Shown here one piece after another: positions 1-6,765 of a stretch of 10,905 nt of DNA; within the stretch, counting starts at the first letter, position 1, and the number at the start of each line of letters is the position of its first letter. Made by a program: the position numbers and the translations under genes. The stretch covers positions 1 to 10,905 of the forward strand of contig JANXVS010000451.1 of NCBI GenBank assembly GCA_025351555.1, in the 5' to 3' direction. Below the pieces are notes generated by a model. The model was not told where the DNA came from. It made no database searches and saw only the letters and a list, made by a program, of their open reading frames with translations. The DNA comes from Pseudomonadota bacterium. Lineage in GTDB: Bacteria > Pseudomonadota > Gammaproteobacteria > Xanthomonadales > Rhodanobacteraceae.

Positions 1-565
1 CCGGCGGCGGTGGACGCGCGTCGAACGTGCTGCCGGAGATCATCAGCTCGATCGCCAGAAAAACCTCGCCATTGCGTTCCTCGGTGAAGCCGCATTGGCG
101 CAGGATGCGAAAGGTTTCCTCAACACTGGCGCGCTCGTTGCTGCCGATGCCGGCAGCGAAGGCGGGCACTTCGCGCTGACGCAGATCGTGCGCGGCGGCG
201 AACAGGGCCAGCAGGAACCAATCGCGCAGGCTTAGTGCCGGCACGCCGATCGCATCGATCAGGCGCTCCAGACGCGGACCGAGAATCTCGAAGATATGGC
301 GTTCGTTGTGGTAGTGGTGAAAATCCTTGCCCCAACTGCCGTGGCGGTAGGCAAGCCGGCAGAACGCCATCAGCACGGCGTCTTCCGCCGATTCGGCCGG
401 CGCGGTTGCGGCCGCGATCAGGGGCGCGAAACGCTGGCGCCGATGGGCCAGCAACTCAAGCAATTCCGGACAGCGCTCACGCATCAGGCGTCGCGCGGTA
501 GCGGCGTCGGGCACCATGTGCTCGAACTCGTCCGCGGGAAATTCTTGAGGATATTGAAAAATCAC
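1..565 (-). CDS. Partial HD-superfamily phosphohydrolase-like protein (N-terminal part; runs off left edge)
   Basis: Reading the minus strand from a GTG at 565 gives 188 codons without a stop up to the window edge, so the C-terminus is missing. Residues 85-90 read YHNERH, followed by a helix; residues 126-127 are HD in FAAAHD; residues 143-147 are NERAS. This order (YHNxxH, then HD, then a NEERSA-like acidic segment) is that of COG4339-type predicted metal-dependent HD phosphohydrolases. The normal acidic residues just after HD are replaced by LRQRE. Substrate and role are unknown. The first 60 residues match nothing I recognise. The start is uncertain: GTG 565 has a GAGG too close to serve as a normal ribosome site, and ATG 517 is the alternative. 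It lies 62 bases downstream of radC on the same strand and may be co-transcribed with it. Confidence 0.72.
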   Translation of the reverse strand, partial: MIFQYPQEFPADEFEHMVPDAATARRLMRERCPELLELLAHRRQRFAPLIAAATAPAESAEDAVLMAFCRLAYRHGSWGKDFHHYHNERHIFEILGPRLERLIDAIGVPALSLRDWFLLALFAAAHDLRQREVPAFAAGIGSNERASVEETFRILRQCGFTEERNGEVFLAIELMISGSTFDARPPPP

Positions 566-627
566 GACCTCGATTGTGATCCGCCTTGCGTTTGGAGTAT
601 AGCCCGGACGCCAGCGGAATTTCGATG

Positions 628-1302
628 CTAGAGCAGGCCGCGTTCGGCCAGTGACAAAGGCTTGCCCGCCCCGACAATGAAATGATCCAGCACACGCACC
701 TCGATTAACGCCAGCGCGCGCTTGAGTTCGGCGGTGATGTCGCGATCGGCCTGGCTGGGCTCGGCGACGCCGGAAGGGTGGTTATGGGCGAAAATCACCG
801 CAGCGGCGTTGTGGGCCAGACAGCGCCGCACCACTTCGCGCTGATGCACGCTGGCGCCGTCGATGGAGCCGCGGAACAATTCCTCGAACGCGATCACGCG
901 ATGGCGGTTGTCCAGAAACAGGCAAGCGAACACCTCGTACGGATAAGCGGCGATGCGTGCACGCAGGTAATCCGCGCAAGCCGCCGGATGGATGAGTGCA
1001 TCCGGCCTTTGTAGCTCGCTTGCCAGATAGCGACGGCCCAGTTCCAGTGCCGCGTGCAGGCGACAGGCTTTAACCGCACCGAGTCCGCGCAGTGCGATCA
1101 GCGCCGCCGGTTCCAGTTCCAGCAGTGGTTTGAGCCCGCCATGCTGGGACAACAGTTCGCGTCCGAGATCGATCGCGGTTTGTCCGCGTCGCCCGGAGCC
1201 GAAAAACAGCGCCAGCAATTCGGCATCCGATAACGCGGATGCGCCGCGTGCCAGCATTTTTTCGCGGGGTCGTTCGTCTTTAGGCCAATCGCGGATCGTC
1301 AT
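628..1302 (-). CDS. radC: RadC family JAMM/MPN+ protein
   Basis: The 224-residue product has the family's usual length. Residues 1-16 ([16 protein letters not shown]) match the typical xanthomonad N-terminus, so I take ATG 1302; a GTG at 1323 would add seven residues. A helix-hairpin-helix-like segment lies at about 71-79 (LRGLGAVKA). The C-terminal JAMM metalloprotease-like fold carries E123, the HNHPSG motif (H173, H175, S177) and D186, so all predicted zinc ligands are present. Known of the family: it was first linked to DNA repair, but that role is disputed for the chromosomal E. coli gene and the molecular activity is unresolved. The radC-coaBC-dut neighbourhood is conserved in many gammaproteobacteria. 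Here radC diverges from coaBC, with an extra gene inserted between them. Confidence 0.95.
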   Translation of the reverse strand: MTIRDWPKDERPREKMLARGASALSDAELLALFFGSGRRGQTAIDLGRELLSQHGGLKPLLELEPAALIALRGLGAVKACRLHAALELGRRYLASELQRPDALIHPAACADYLRARIAAYPYEVFACLFLDNRHRVIAFEELFRGSIDGASVHQREVVRRCLAHNAAAVIFAHNHPSGVAEPSQADRDITAELKRALALIEVRVLDHFIVGAGKPLSLAERGLL

Positions 1303-1335
1303 GGCGCCAGTGTCGCCAGTCACGGCCGCCGCGAA

Positions 1336-1396
1336 CAGCGGGAAAACGCGTGAATTCCGGTAATCTATCGACGTCTGTGCGTGTCGGCGATTTCCT
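1336..1396 (+). repeat. Direct repeat, copy 1 (flank of the inserted ATPase gene, radC side)
   Basis: These 61 bases recur at 2567-2628 in the same orientation. By eye there are six substitutions and one single-base indel, about 89% identity. Shared blocks include GAATTCCGGTAA, CGTCTGT and CGTGTCGG followed by ATTTCCT. Copy 1 lies 33 bases from the radC start codon, and copy 2 lies 30 bases from coaBC. Together they look like a duplicated ancestral radC-coaBC intergenic region. Similarity fades on both sides: a short weak tail of about 7 bases ends in GAC, and nothing matches beyond it. Confidence 0.9.
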
Positions 1397-1398
1397 AC

Positions 1399-1419
1399 AC
1401 GACCGCGTTCCCGGGTCGT
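1399..1419 (+). repeat. Inverted repeat upstream of the ATPase gene promoter
   Basis: The arms ACGACC (1399-1404) and GGTCGT (1414-1419) are exact reverse complements around a 9-base centre. The element starts three bases after direct-repeat copy 1 and ends just before the predicted -35 box at 1423. The position would suit an activator or repressor site, but a six-base arm in GC-rich DNA can arise by chance. Confidence 0.35.
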
Positions 1420-1422
1420 AAC

Positions 1423-1451
1423 TTTACAATCGGAGCAGATAACTGTTTAAT
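1423..1451 (+). promoter_or_regulatory. Sigma-70-type promoter of the wHTH-ATPase-STAS-like gene
   Basis: A -35 box TTTACA (1423-1428) and a -10 box TTTAAT (1446-1451) each match the consensus at five of six positions, with an ideal 17-base spacer. The predicted transcription start is about 1457-1459, giving a leader of only about 20 bases before ATG 1479. The surrounding 60 bases are clearly more AT-rich than the rest of the window. This is the best promoter I can see here. Confidence 0.75.
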
Positions 1452-1453
1452 TT

Positions 1454-1474
1454 CTACTCGATACTTTCGAGTAG
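1454..1474 (+). promoter_or_regulatory. Perfect palindrome at the predicted transcription start: candidate operator or 5' hairpin
   Basis: The arms CTACTCGA (1454-1461) and TCGAGTAG (1467-1474) are perfect 8-base reverse complements around a 5-base centre, TACTT. The element begins two bases after the -10 box, covers the predicted start point, and ends four bases before the ATG. A dimeric regulator bound here would block transcription. In RNA, the same stem would bury the weak GAG that is the only Shine-Dalgarno candidate. The encoded protein has an N-terminal DNA-binding-like domain, so autoregulation is a reasonable inference. Confidence 0.7.
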
Positions 1475-1478
1475 CCCT

Positions 1479-2522
1479 ATGCCGCGTCCCAGCCGTTCAA
1501 CCGAGATTGACGCGACGTTACTGGATCAGGTTTCGGCTCATCCGGCCGATCTCGTGCGCGTTGTTGCGAAGGCGCTGGTTCTGAGCCGGACCGCGGTGGC
1601 GGCGCGCGCGCGCGCGCTTGTCGGCGGGGATTATCTTCAGAAATCCGGCACGACGCGCCCGCAATATCGGATGGGTGGCAATCGGCGAGGCGCATTTGAG
1701 CACGCGCTCTCTGGACTCACCGAAGACAGCGTGTGGTCCGGCGACGTCGCTCCGTTGCTCGTCGGATTGCCGCGCAACGTCGTGGACATCTGTCACCATG
1801 GGCTGACCGAGATAGCCAACAACGCGATTGATCATTCCGAAGGTCTTGCGTTGCGTGTGTCGGTCGATCGCAATGCGACGCGCGTTCGAATAGTGGTCAT
1901 CGATGACGGCATCGGGATTTTCCACAAGATCACGCGGGCTCTGGATTTACCCGATGAGCGCCTGGCCCTGTTGGAGCTTTCCAAGGGCAAGTTGACCACC
2001 GATGCGAAGCGACATTCGGGCGAAGGTATTTTCTTCACGTCACGCATGTTCGACAGATTCACGATCGCTTCGGGCGGCCTCGTGTTCGACCATGACGCCA
2101 GCAACGTACACGACATTCTCGACGAACCGGGTGCGTGCGACGTGGCTCCCGGAACGACGGTGGTCATGGAAATTGGCGCGGATTCTGCGCGGACGCCCAA
2201 ACAGGTGTTCGATCAGTTTTCGAGCGGCCCCGACGACTACTCGTTCGCCAAGACCGTCGTACCCATGCGCCTGGCCAGAATTGGCGACGACAACCTGGTT
2301 GCGCGCTCGCAAGCAAAACGAGTATTGCAGCGCGTGGATCGATTCAGGACGGTGATGTTCGATTTCGAGGGTGTCACAAGCATCGGACAGGCGTTTGCTG
2401 ACGAGATATTCAGGGTATTCGCAAATTCGCATCCAGCCATCGAGCTCATCGCGATGCACGCGAGTCCCGAGGTGCAGCAGATGGTCAGGCGGGCTGAAGT
2501 TGCGCGCGACGAGAATCGGTAG
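1479..2522 (+). CDS. wHTH + GHKL ATPase + STAS-like (DUF4325-type) regulatory protein
   Basis: The 347-residue product appears to have three parts. Residues ~8-66 look like a winged helix-turn-helix, with a recognition-helix candidate at ~36-49. Residues ~95-235 form a GHKL/HATPase domain: N-box E111, N115, H119; G1 box DDGIGIF at 142-148; G2 box GEGIFF at 181-186. Residues ~260-342 look like a STAS-like DUF4325 domain (DFEGVTSIGQAFADEIF at 295-311). Where SpoIIAA/RsbV antagonists carry the phosphorylated serine, this protein reads GQA, so that acceptor seems absent. I infer an ATP-responsive transcription regulator that joins the two halves of a partner-switch (kinase-like and STAS) in one chain. 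Histidine-kinase-like autophosphorylation is unlikely, because no DHp domain is present. Its cellular target is unknown. The gene is alone between radC and coaBC, with its own promoter and flanking direct repeats. Confidence 0.85.
   Translation: MPRPSRSTEIDATLLDQVSAHPADLVRVVAKALVLSRTAVAARARALVGGDYLQKSGTTRPQYRMGGNRRGAFEHALSGLTEDSVWSGDVAPLLVGLPRNVVDICHHGLTEIANNAIDHSEGLALRVSVDRNATRVRIVVIDDGIGIFHKITRALDLPDERLALLELSKGKLTTDAKRHSGEGIFFTSRMFDRFTIASGGLVFDHDASNVHDILDEPGACDVAPGTTVVMEIGADSARTPKQVFDQFSSGPDDYSFAKTVVPMRLARIGDDNLVARSQAKRVLQRVDRFRTVMFDFEGVTSIGQAFADEIFRVFANSHPAIELIAMHASPEVQQMVRRAEVARDENR
1602..1617 (+). repeat. (GC)8 alternating dinucleotide tract inside the coding sequence
   Basis: Sixteen uninterrupted alternating G and C bases encode residues 42-46 (ARARA) plus the first base of codon 47, within the predicted winged-helix domain. 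Gain or loss of one unit would shift the frame and remove the ATPase and STAS-like domains. The tract could also adopt Z-DNA. It may equally be a by-product of Ala/Arg codon choice in GC-rich DNA. Confidence 0.85.
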
Positions 2523-2566
2523 TTGTCGCGGCAACGGGCGCGAGACAACGCCGCATTGCGTGCCGG

Positions 2567-2628
2567 CAGCGGGGAAAACCCGCGAATTCCGGTAAGCTAT
2601 CGGCGTCTGTACGTGTCGGCAATTTCCT
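2567..2628 (+). repeat. Direct repeat, copy 2 (upstream of coaBC)
   Basis: This is the second copy of the element at 1336-1396, one base longer. It ends just before the 14-bp tandem repeat that contains the coaBC start. It probably holds, or overlaps, the coaBC promoter. TAAGCT at 2593-2598 is a possible -10, but I see no good -35 at the right distance. The imperfect dyad CCGGTA-AGC-TATCGG (2589-2603) is one mismatch from perfect; copy 1 preserves it less well. Confidence 0.88.
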
Positions 2629-2630
2629 CC

Positions 2631-2672
2631 ATGACGCAATCATCATGATCGAATCAGCATGATTGAATCAGC
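2631..2672 (+). repeat. Three-unit 14-bp tandem repeat carrying the coaBC start codon and two mini-ORFs
   Basis: Three consecutive units begin at 2631 (ATGACGCAATCATC), 2645 (ATGATCGAATCAGC) and 2659 (ATGATTGAATCAGC). Units 2 and 3 differ at one base; unit 1 matches unit 2 at 10 of 14. Because 14 is not a multiple of three, each ATG is in a different frame. The first two read MTQSS-stop (2631-2648) and MIESA-stop (2645-2662). Each stop overlaps the next start as ATGA. The third ATG is that of coaBC, whose product also begins MIESA. No purine-rich ribosome site precedes any of the three. Confidence 0.88.
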
Positions 2673-3888
2673 GCTACCCAATCTGCGCATCCTGCTAGGC
2701 GTCTCTGGCGGCATCGCCGCGTACAAGGCCGCCGAGTTGACTCGGCGCTTGCGCGATGCCGGGGCCGACGTGCGCGTGGTGCTGACGGAGAACGCCGCAC
2801 GCTTCGTCACCGCGCTGACCTTCCAGGCGCTGTCCGGCCAGCCGGTGCGCGGCGGACTGTGGGACGAAGCTGCGGAAGCGGCGATGGGACATATCGAACT
2901 GGCACGCTGGGCGCAGCGCATCCTGATCGCACCGGCCAGCGCCGACCTGATCGCGCGCTTGGCGCACGGGCTGGCCGACGATCTGCTGACCACGCTGTGC
3001 CTGGCTAGCACGGCGCCGCTGGCATTGGCGCCGGCGATGAACCAGCAGATGTGGGCGCACGCGGCGACCCAGGCGAATCTGGGCGTTTTGCGTTCGCGTG
3101 GCGCGGTGGTACTCGGGCCGGGATCGGGCAGTCAGGCCTGCGGCGACTTCGGTGCCGGGCGGTTGCTCGAAGCTGACGCTATCGTCGCAGAACTGATGGC
3201 GTTGCATGGAGGCAAGCTGCTCGCTGGCACGCGCGTACTGGTCAGCGCCGGGCCGACCTTCGAAGACATCGATCCGGTGCGTTATCTGGGCAATCGCAGT
3301 TCCGGGCGCATGGGTTTCGCCGTGGCCCAGGCCGCGGCCGAGGCGGGTGCGAGCGTGCAACTGGTTGCCGGCCCGGTGCATCTGCCGACTCCGGCCGGTG
3401 TAGCGCGCAGCGATGTGCGAAGCGCGCGCGAAATGCATGCCACAGTCATGCAGCATGTTCCACAATGCGACATCTTTATTTCAGCCGCGGCGGTCGGTGA
3501 TTACCGGCCCGCGGAAATCGCCGCGCACAAACTGAAGAAAACCGGTGGGGCGCTGGCGCTGACCTTGACCGAGAATCCGGACATCTTGGCTGAAGTCGCG
3601 GCATTGAAAAAGCGGCCGTTCCTGGTCGGCTTTGCGGCGGAAACGCAGAATCTGCGAACCTATGCCCGCGCCAAACTGGAGCGCAAGAAGCTCGATCTGA
3701 TTGCTGCCAACCGCGTCGGCGGCGGTAGTGGCTTCGATGCCGCCGACAACGAATTGCTGCTGCTCTGGCCGGACGGCGAGGAAGCGCTCGCGCGTGGGGC
3801 CAAGCTTGATCTGGCGCGTGCGTTAATTGCGCGTATCGCAACGCTGCGCAAGGCAGATCCGGCACGGGCGAAAGGTGCGAAACGATGA
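2659..3888 (+). CDS. coaBC: Bifunctional phosphopantothenoylcysteine decarboxylase / phosphopantothenate-cysteine ligase
   Basis: This cytoplasmic flavoenzyme performs two consecutive steps of coenzyme A synthesis: CTP-dependent joining of 4'-phosphopantothenate to cysteine, then decarboxylation to 4'-phosphopantetheine. The 409 residues are of normal length. The CoaC half has the flavin-binding [11 protein letters not shown] (14-24), catalytic H78 in HIELA, PAMN (125-128) and the lid motif [10 protein letters not shown] (160-169) with C161. The CoaB half starts at about 190 with [23 protein letters not shown], here split across 194-216, and contains N212, AAAVGDYRP (276-284) and K291 in KLKK. 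All expected active-site residues are present. The start at 2659 is the only ATG of the tandem repeat in this frame. The TGA stop overlaps the dut start by four bases, so the two are likely translationally coupled. Confidence 0.97.
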   Translation: MIESALPNLRILLGVSGGIAAYKAAELTRRLRDAGADVRVVLTENAARFVTALTFQALSGQPVRGGLWDEAAEAAMGHIELARWAQRILIAPASADLIARLAHGLADDLLTTLCLASTAPLALAPAMNQQMWAHAATQANLGVLRSRGAVVLGPGSGSQACGDFGAGRLLEADAIVAELMALHGGKLLAGTRVLVSAGPTFEDIDPVRYLGNRSSGRMGFAVAQAAAEAGASVQLVAGPVHLPTPAGVARSDVRSAREMHATVMQHVPQCDIFISAAAVGDYRPAEIAAHKLKKTGGALALTLTENPDILAEVAALKKRPFLVGFAAETQNLRTYARAKLERKKLDLIAANRVGGGSGFDAADNELLLLWPDGEEALARGAKLDLARALIARIATLRKADPARAKGAKR

Positions 3889-4340
3889 TCCAGGTCGAGC
3901 TGAAAATTCTCGATCCACGCGTGGGACGCGAGATCCCCCTGCCTGCGCCAGCGACGCCGGGTTCAGCCGGGATGGATTTGCGCGCCGTACTCGATGCGCC
4001 GCTGACGCTGGAACCCGGCGCAAGCGCGCTGGTCGCGACCGGCATCGCCATCCACATCGGCGATCCGGGCTATTGCGCCATGATCCTGCCGCGCTCGGGG
4101 CTGGGCCACAAGCACGGCATCGTGCTCGGCAATCTGGTCGGACTGATCGATGCAGACTATCAGGGGCCGCTGATGATTTCCTGCTGGAACCGCGCGCAAA
4201 CGGCCTATACCATTGCGCCGGGAGACCGCGTCGCGCAATTGGTGTTCGTGCCGGTCGAGCGCGCGCAGTTTCGCATCGTGGACGAATTCGCCAACAGCCA
4301 GCGCGGTGGCGGTGGATTCGGCCATTCCGGCGTCGCGTGA
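3885..4340 (+). CDS. dut: dUTP diphosphatase (dUTPase)
   Basis: The enzyme hydrolyses dUTP to dUMP and pyrophosphate, keeping uracil out of DNA and supplying dUMP for thymidylate synthesis. At 151 residues it equals the E. coli enzyme in length and is collinear with it. All five motifs of the trimeric dUTPase family are present: GSAGMDLRA (26-34), [11 protein letters not shown] (68-78), GLIDADYQG (86-94) with the catalytic aspartate, GDRVAQLV (113-120), and the C-terminal arm [10 protein letters not shown] (140-149). The ATG at 3885 overlaps the coaBC stop as ATGA. A Shine-Dalgarno AAAGG at 3871-3875 lies within the end of coaBC, about nine bases from the start. It is the second gene of the coaBC-dut-algC operon. 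Confidence 0.98.
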   Translation: MIQVELKILDPRVGREIPLPAPATPGSAGMDLRAVLDAPLTLEPGASALVATGIAIHIGDPGYCAMILPRSGLGHKHGIVLGNLVGLIDADYQGPLMISCWNRAQTAYTIAPGDRVAQLVFVPVERAQFRIVDEFANSQRGGGGFGHSGVA

Positions 4341-4385
4341 GAATATCGTGCAGCCAACCAACGATCGAGGCGCATCGGCGCAATC

Positions 4386-6764
4386 ATGAATAAACCCGCC
4401 ACGCGATCGGTTTTGCCGTTCCAGTCAACGCCGCCTGGCGCGGCCGGGCGCTTGCCGCAGCTCATCGCTGCGACCGTGCTGTTGGTCGTGGGCGCGTTCG
4501 TGGCCTGGCAGGCGTGGCAGGTCTATAGCCAGAATCGCGGCGCACGCGACGCTGCGACCGTGCGCGATTCTCAGGCGCATGCGCTGGGCGAAACGGTCGC
4601 GCAAATCCGGCAGCGTGTGCAGCAGGCGGTCGGCAGCGATGCTGTAAGCGCCGCGCTGGCGCAGCCGGGCGCTGATGCCTACCCTGCCGCCGCTGCCGCG
4701 TTGCGCCAGGTTTTGCCAGATCTTGTTGGTGTGGAATTTTATCGCGCCGATATCGGCGATGCGATGGCGCAGGATCTGGCCAAGTTCGGTTATGCCAAGG
4801 CGGCTCTGCTGGTGAACGCGCATCGCTTGCAAAGCATGGCCCCGCTGCAGACGTTGCTCGGCCCCGACAAGCAGCGCCTGTTGGCCGCGATGTTGCCGGT
4901 AAACCATGCAGGCGTGACGTTGGCTTACGCTTGCGTCGAGCTGCCGCTGGAGACGCTGACCCGAACCTTCCACCAGTCTGGCGTTGCCGGCGTACGCGTG
5001 GAATTGCGCCAGGGCAGCGACCACAACGGCCTGCTCGTCGACAGCATCGGCAGTCCCGGGGCAGGCGTTTTCGTGGACGACGCGGGCGCAGCAATTCCGG
5101 ACAGCGCATTCCGCATTGCCGCAGGGCCAGTCGAGCGATTTATCCTTTTCCCCTATCGCCTCTGGTTGCTGCTGCTGCTGAGCTTGCTTGCTCTGCTCGC
5201 GGGTGTTTTCTCGCTGCGCGCCTATCGCATGGGATGGCAACGCGCGCTATGGCAAGTGACACGCGGGTCGGCTACCAGCGAGACGACGCTGGCACAATCG
5301 ATGACGCAAAGCGCCGATGCCAACGCGAAGGCGGTGCCGCATGTGAAAGCGCAAATACCTGCGCAGCCAGCGCCCGCACCCGATATCGCCGTGGATCGCA
5401 GCATATTCCGCGTCTACGACATCCGCGGCGTCGTCGGCAAAACCTTGACCGCGGGTATCGCGCGCGAGATTGGTCGCGCCATCGGCAGCGAAGCCCAGCA
5501 GCGTGGACTCAAGGAAATCGCGGTGGCCCGCGACGGCCGCCTGTCCGGTCCGGAGTTGGCCGCCGCCCTGATCGAGGGCTTGCGTGCGGCCGGGTGCGAT
5601 GTGATCGACATCGGCGCCGCGCCAACGCCGGTTTTGTACTTTGCGACGTATCACCTGAATATCGGTTCCGGGGTAATGGTCACCGGCAGCCACAATCCGC
5701 CCGACTACAACGGTTTCAAGATCATGCTGGGTGGCGAAACTCTTTCGGAAGGCGCGATCCAGGATCTGTACGCGCGTATCAGTGAAAGCCGTCTGACCAG
5801 CGGCAGCGGCGGCTTGCAGTCGATGAACGTGACCCACGAATACATCGAGCGCATCACCGGCGACGTGATGATCGAGCAAAAGCTCAAGGTCGTTGTCGAC
5901 TGCGGCAACGGCATTGCCGGCGCGGTGGCGCCCTCAGTGCTCGAAGGCATCGGTTGCGATGTGCAAGGGCTGTATTGCGACGTCGATGGCAAGTTCCCGA
6001 ACCACCATCCAGACCCGTCCGATCCGGCCAATCTCAGGGATTTGATCCTGTCAGTGAAACAGGTCAACGCCGACATCGGTCTGGCCTTTGACGGCGACGG
6101 CGATCGCCTGGGCGTGGTCACGGCCAACGGCGAGATCATCTATCCGGATCGCCTGCTCATGTTGTTCGCCAAGGACGTGCTCACGCGCAATCCCGGCGCC
6201 ACGATCATCTACGACGTCAAATGCACCGGCAAGCTGCAATCATTGATCCTGCAGGCGGGCGGCAGCCCGATCATGTGGAAAACCGGGCACTCGCTGATCA
6301 AATCCAAGATGCGCGAAACCGATGCGGAACTGGCCGGCGAGATGAGCGGACATTTCTTCTTCCGCGAACGCTGGTACGGTTTCGACGACGGCATCTATGC
6401 GGCCGCGCGGCTGCTGGAAATTCTCGCGGCTGATCCCGAAGGTCGCACTCCACAGCAGATCTTCGACAGTCTGCCCAAGGGCGTCAGCACGCCGGAGCTG
6501 AAGATCCCGATGGTCGAAGGCGAACACTACCGCTTCATCGATAAGTTCAAGGAGAAATCGAGCTTCGAAGGCGCGCGCGTGACCACGCTTGACGGCGTAC
6601 GCGCGGATTGGCCTGATGGCTGGGGTCTGGTGCGCGCCTCCAACACCACGCCGGTGCTGGTGCTGCGTTTTGATGCCGAAAACGACGCGGCCTTGCTGCG
6701 CATCCAGGATGCGTTCCGCAAGCAATTGCTGGGGCTTGACCCGAAGCTTTCCTTGCCGTTCTAA
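4386..6764 (+). CDS. algC: Membrane-anchored phosphomannomutase/phosphoglucomutase, long form
   Basis: The catalytic part (about 338-785) is an alpha-D-phosphohexomutase that interconverts the 1- and 6-phosphates of mannose and glucose, feeding GDP-mannose, exopolysaccharide and LPS synthesis. It has the phosphoserine loop TGSHNP (433-438, S435), the metal site DGDGDR (569-574), the sugar-specificity loop GEMSGH (651-656) and the phosphate-binding RASNTTP (750-756). Ahead of it lies a roughly 335-residue extension absent from short AlgC: a transmembrane helix at ~24-46, an extracytoplasmic sensor-like region at ~47-252, a second helix at ~256-278, and an Ala/Pro-rich linker to ~335. The mutase would thus be tethered to the inner membrane, facing the cytoplasm. 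Long forms of this type are known in pseudomonads and xanthomonads. It starts 45 bases after dut, without a strong Shine-Dalgarno, and is probably the last gene of the operon. Confidence 0.95.
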   Translation: MNKPATRSVLPFQSTPPGAAGRLPQLIAATVLLVVGAFVAWQAWQVYSQNRGARDAATVRDSQAHALGETVAQIRQRVQQAVGSDAVSAALAQPGADAYPAAAAALRQVLPDLVGVEFYRADIGDAMAQDLAKFGYAKAALLVNAHRLQSMAPLQTLLGPDKQRLLAAMLPVNHAGVTLAYACVELPLETLTRTFHQSGVAGVRVELRQGSDHNGLLVDSIGSPGAGVFVDDAGAAIPDSAFRIAAGPVERFILFPYRLWLLLLLSLLALLAGVFSLRAYRMGWQRALWQVTRGSATSETTLAQSMTQSADANAKAVPHVKAQIPAQPAPAPDIAVDRSIFRVYDIRGVVGKTLTAGIAREIGRAIGSEAQQRGLKEIAVARDGRLSGPELAAALIEGLRAAGCDVIDIGAAPTPVLYFATYHLNIGSGVMVTGSHNPPDYNGFKIMLGGETLSEGAIQDLYARISESRLTSGSGGLQSMNVTHEYIERITGDVMIEQKLKVVVDCGNGIAGAVAPSVLEGIGCDVQGLYCDVDGKFPNHHPDPSDPANLRDLILSVKQVNADIGLAFDGDGDRLGVVTANGEIIYPDRLLMLFAKDVLTRNPGATIIYDVKCTGKLQSLILQAGGSPIMWKTGHSLIKSKMRETDAELAGEMSGHFFFRERWYGFDDGIYAAARLLEILAADPEGRTPQQIFDSLPKGVSTPELKIPMVEGEHYRFIDKFKEKSSFEGARVTTLDGVRADWPDGWGLVRASNTTPVLVLRFDAENDAALLRIQDAFRKQLLGLDPKLSLPF

Positions 6765-6765
6765 C

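Noticed and set aside
2522..2549. Stem GTTGTC ... GACAAC just after the ATPase gene, considered as a terminator
   Set aside because: The stem is only six bases with an imperfect inner part and no T-run follows, so it does not meet intrinsic terminator criteria.
1336..2628. Insertion sequence or integrative element with its own mobility gene
   Set aside because: The single gene inside encodes no transposase, integrase or recombinase, the repeats are direct and not inverted, and no tRNA attachment site is visible.
2040..2639. Long minus-strand open frame opposite the ATPase gene and its 3' flank
   Set aside because: It is antisense to a gene with clear domains, has no recognisable motif, and its composition follows from the GC-rich third positions of the real gene.
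4425..5240. Long minus-strand open frame opposite the algC N-terminal region
   Set aside because: It reads as low-complexity Arg/Ala/Gln sequence with no domain. It is explained by codon bias of algC.
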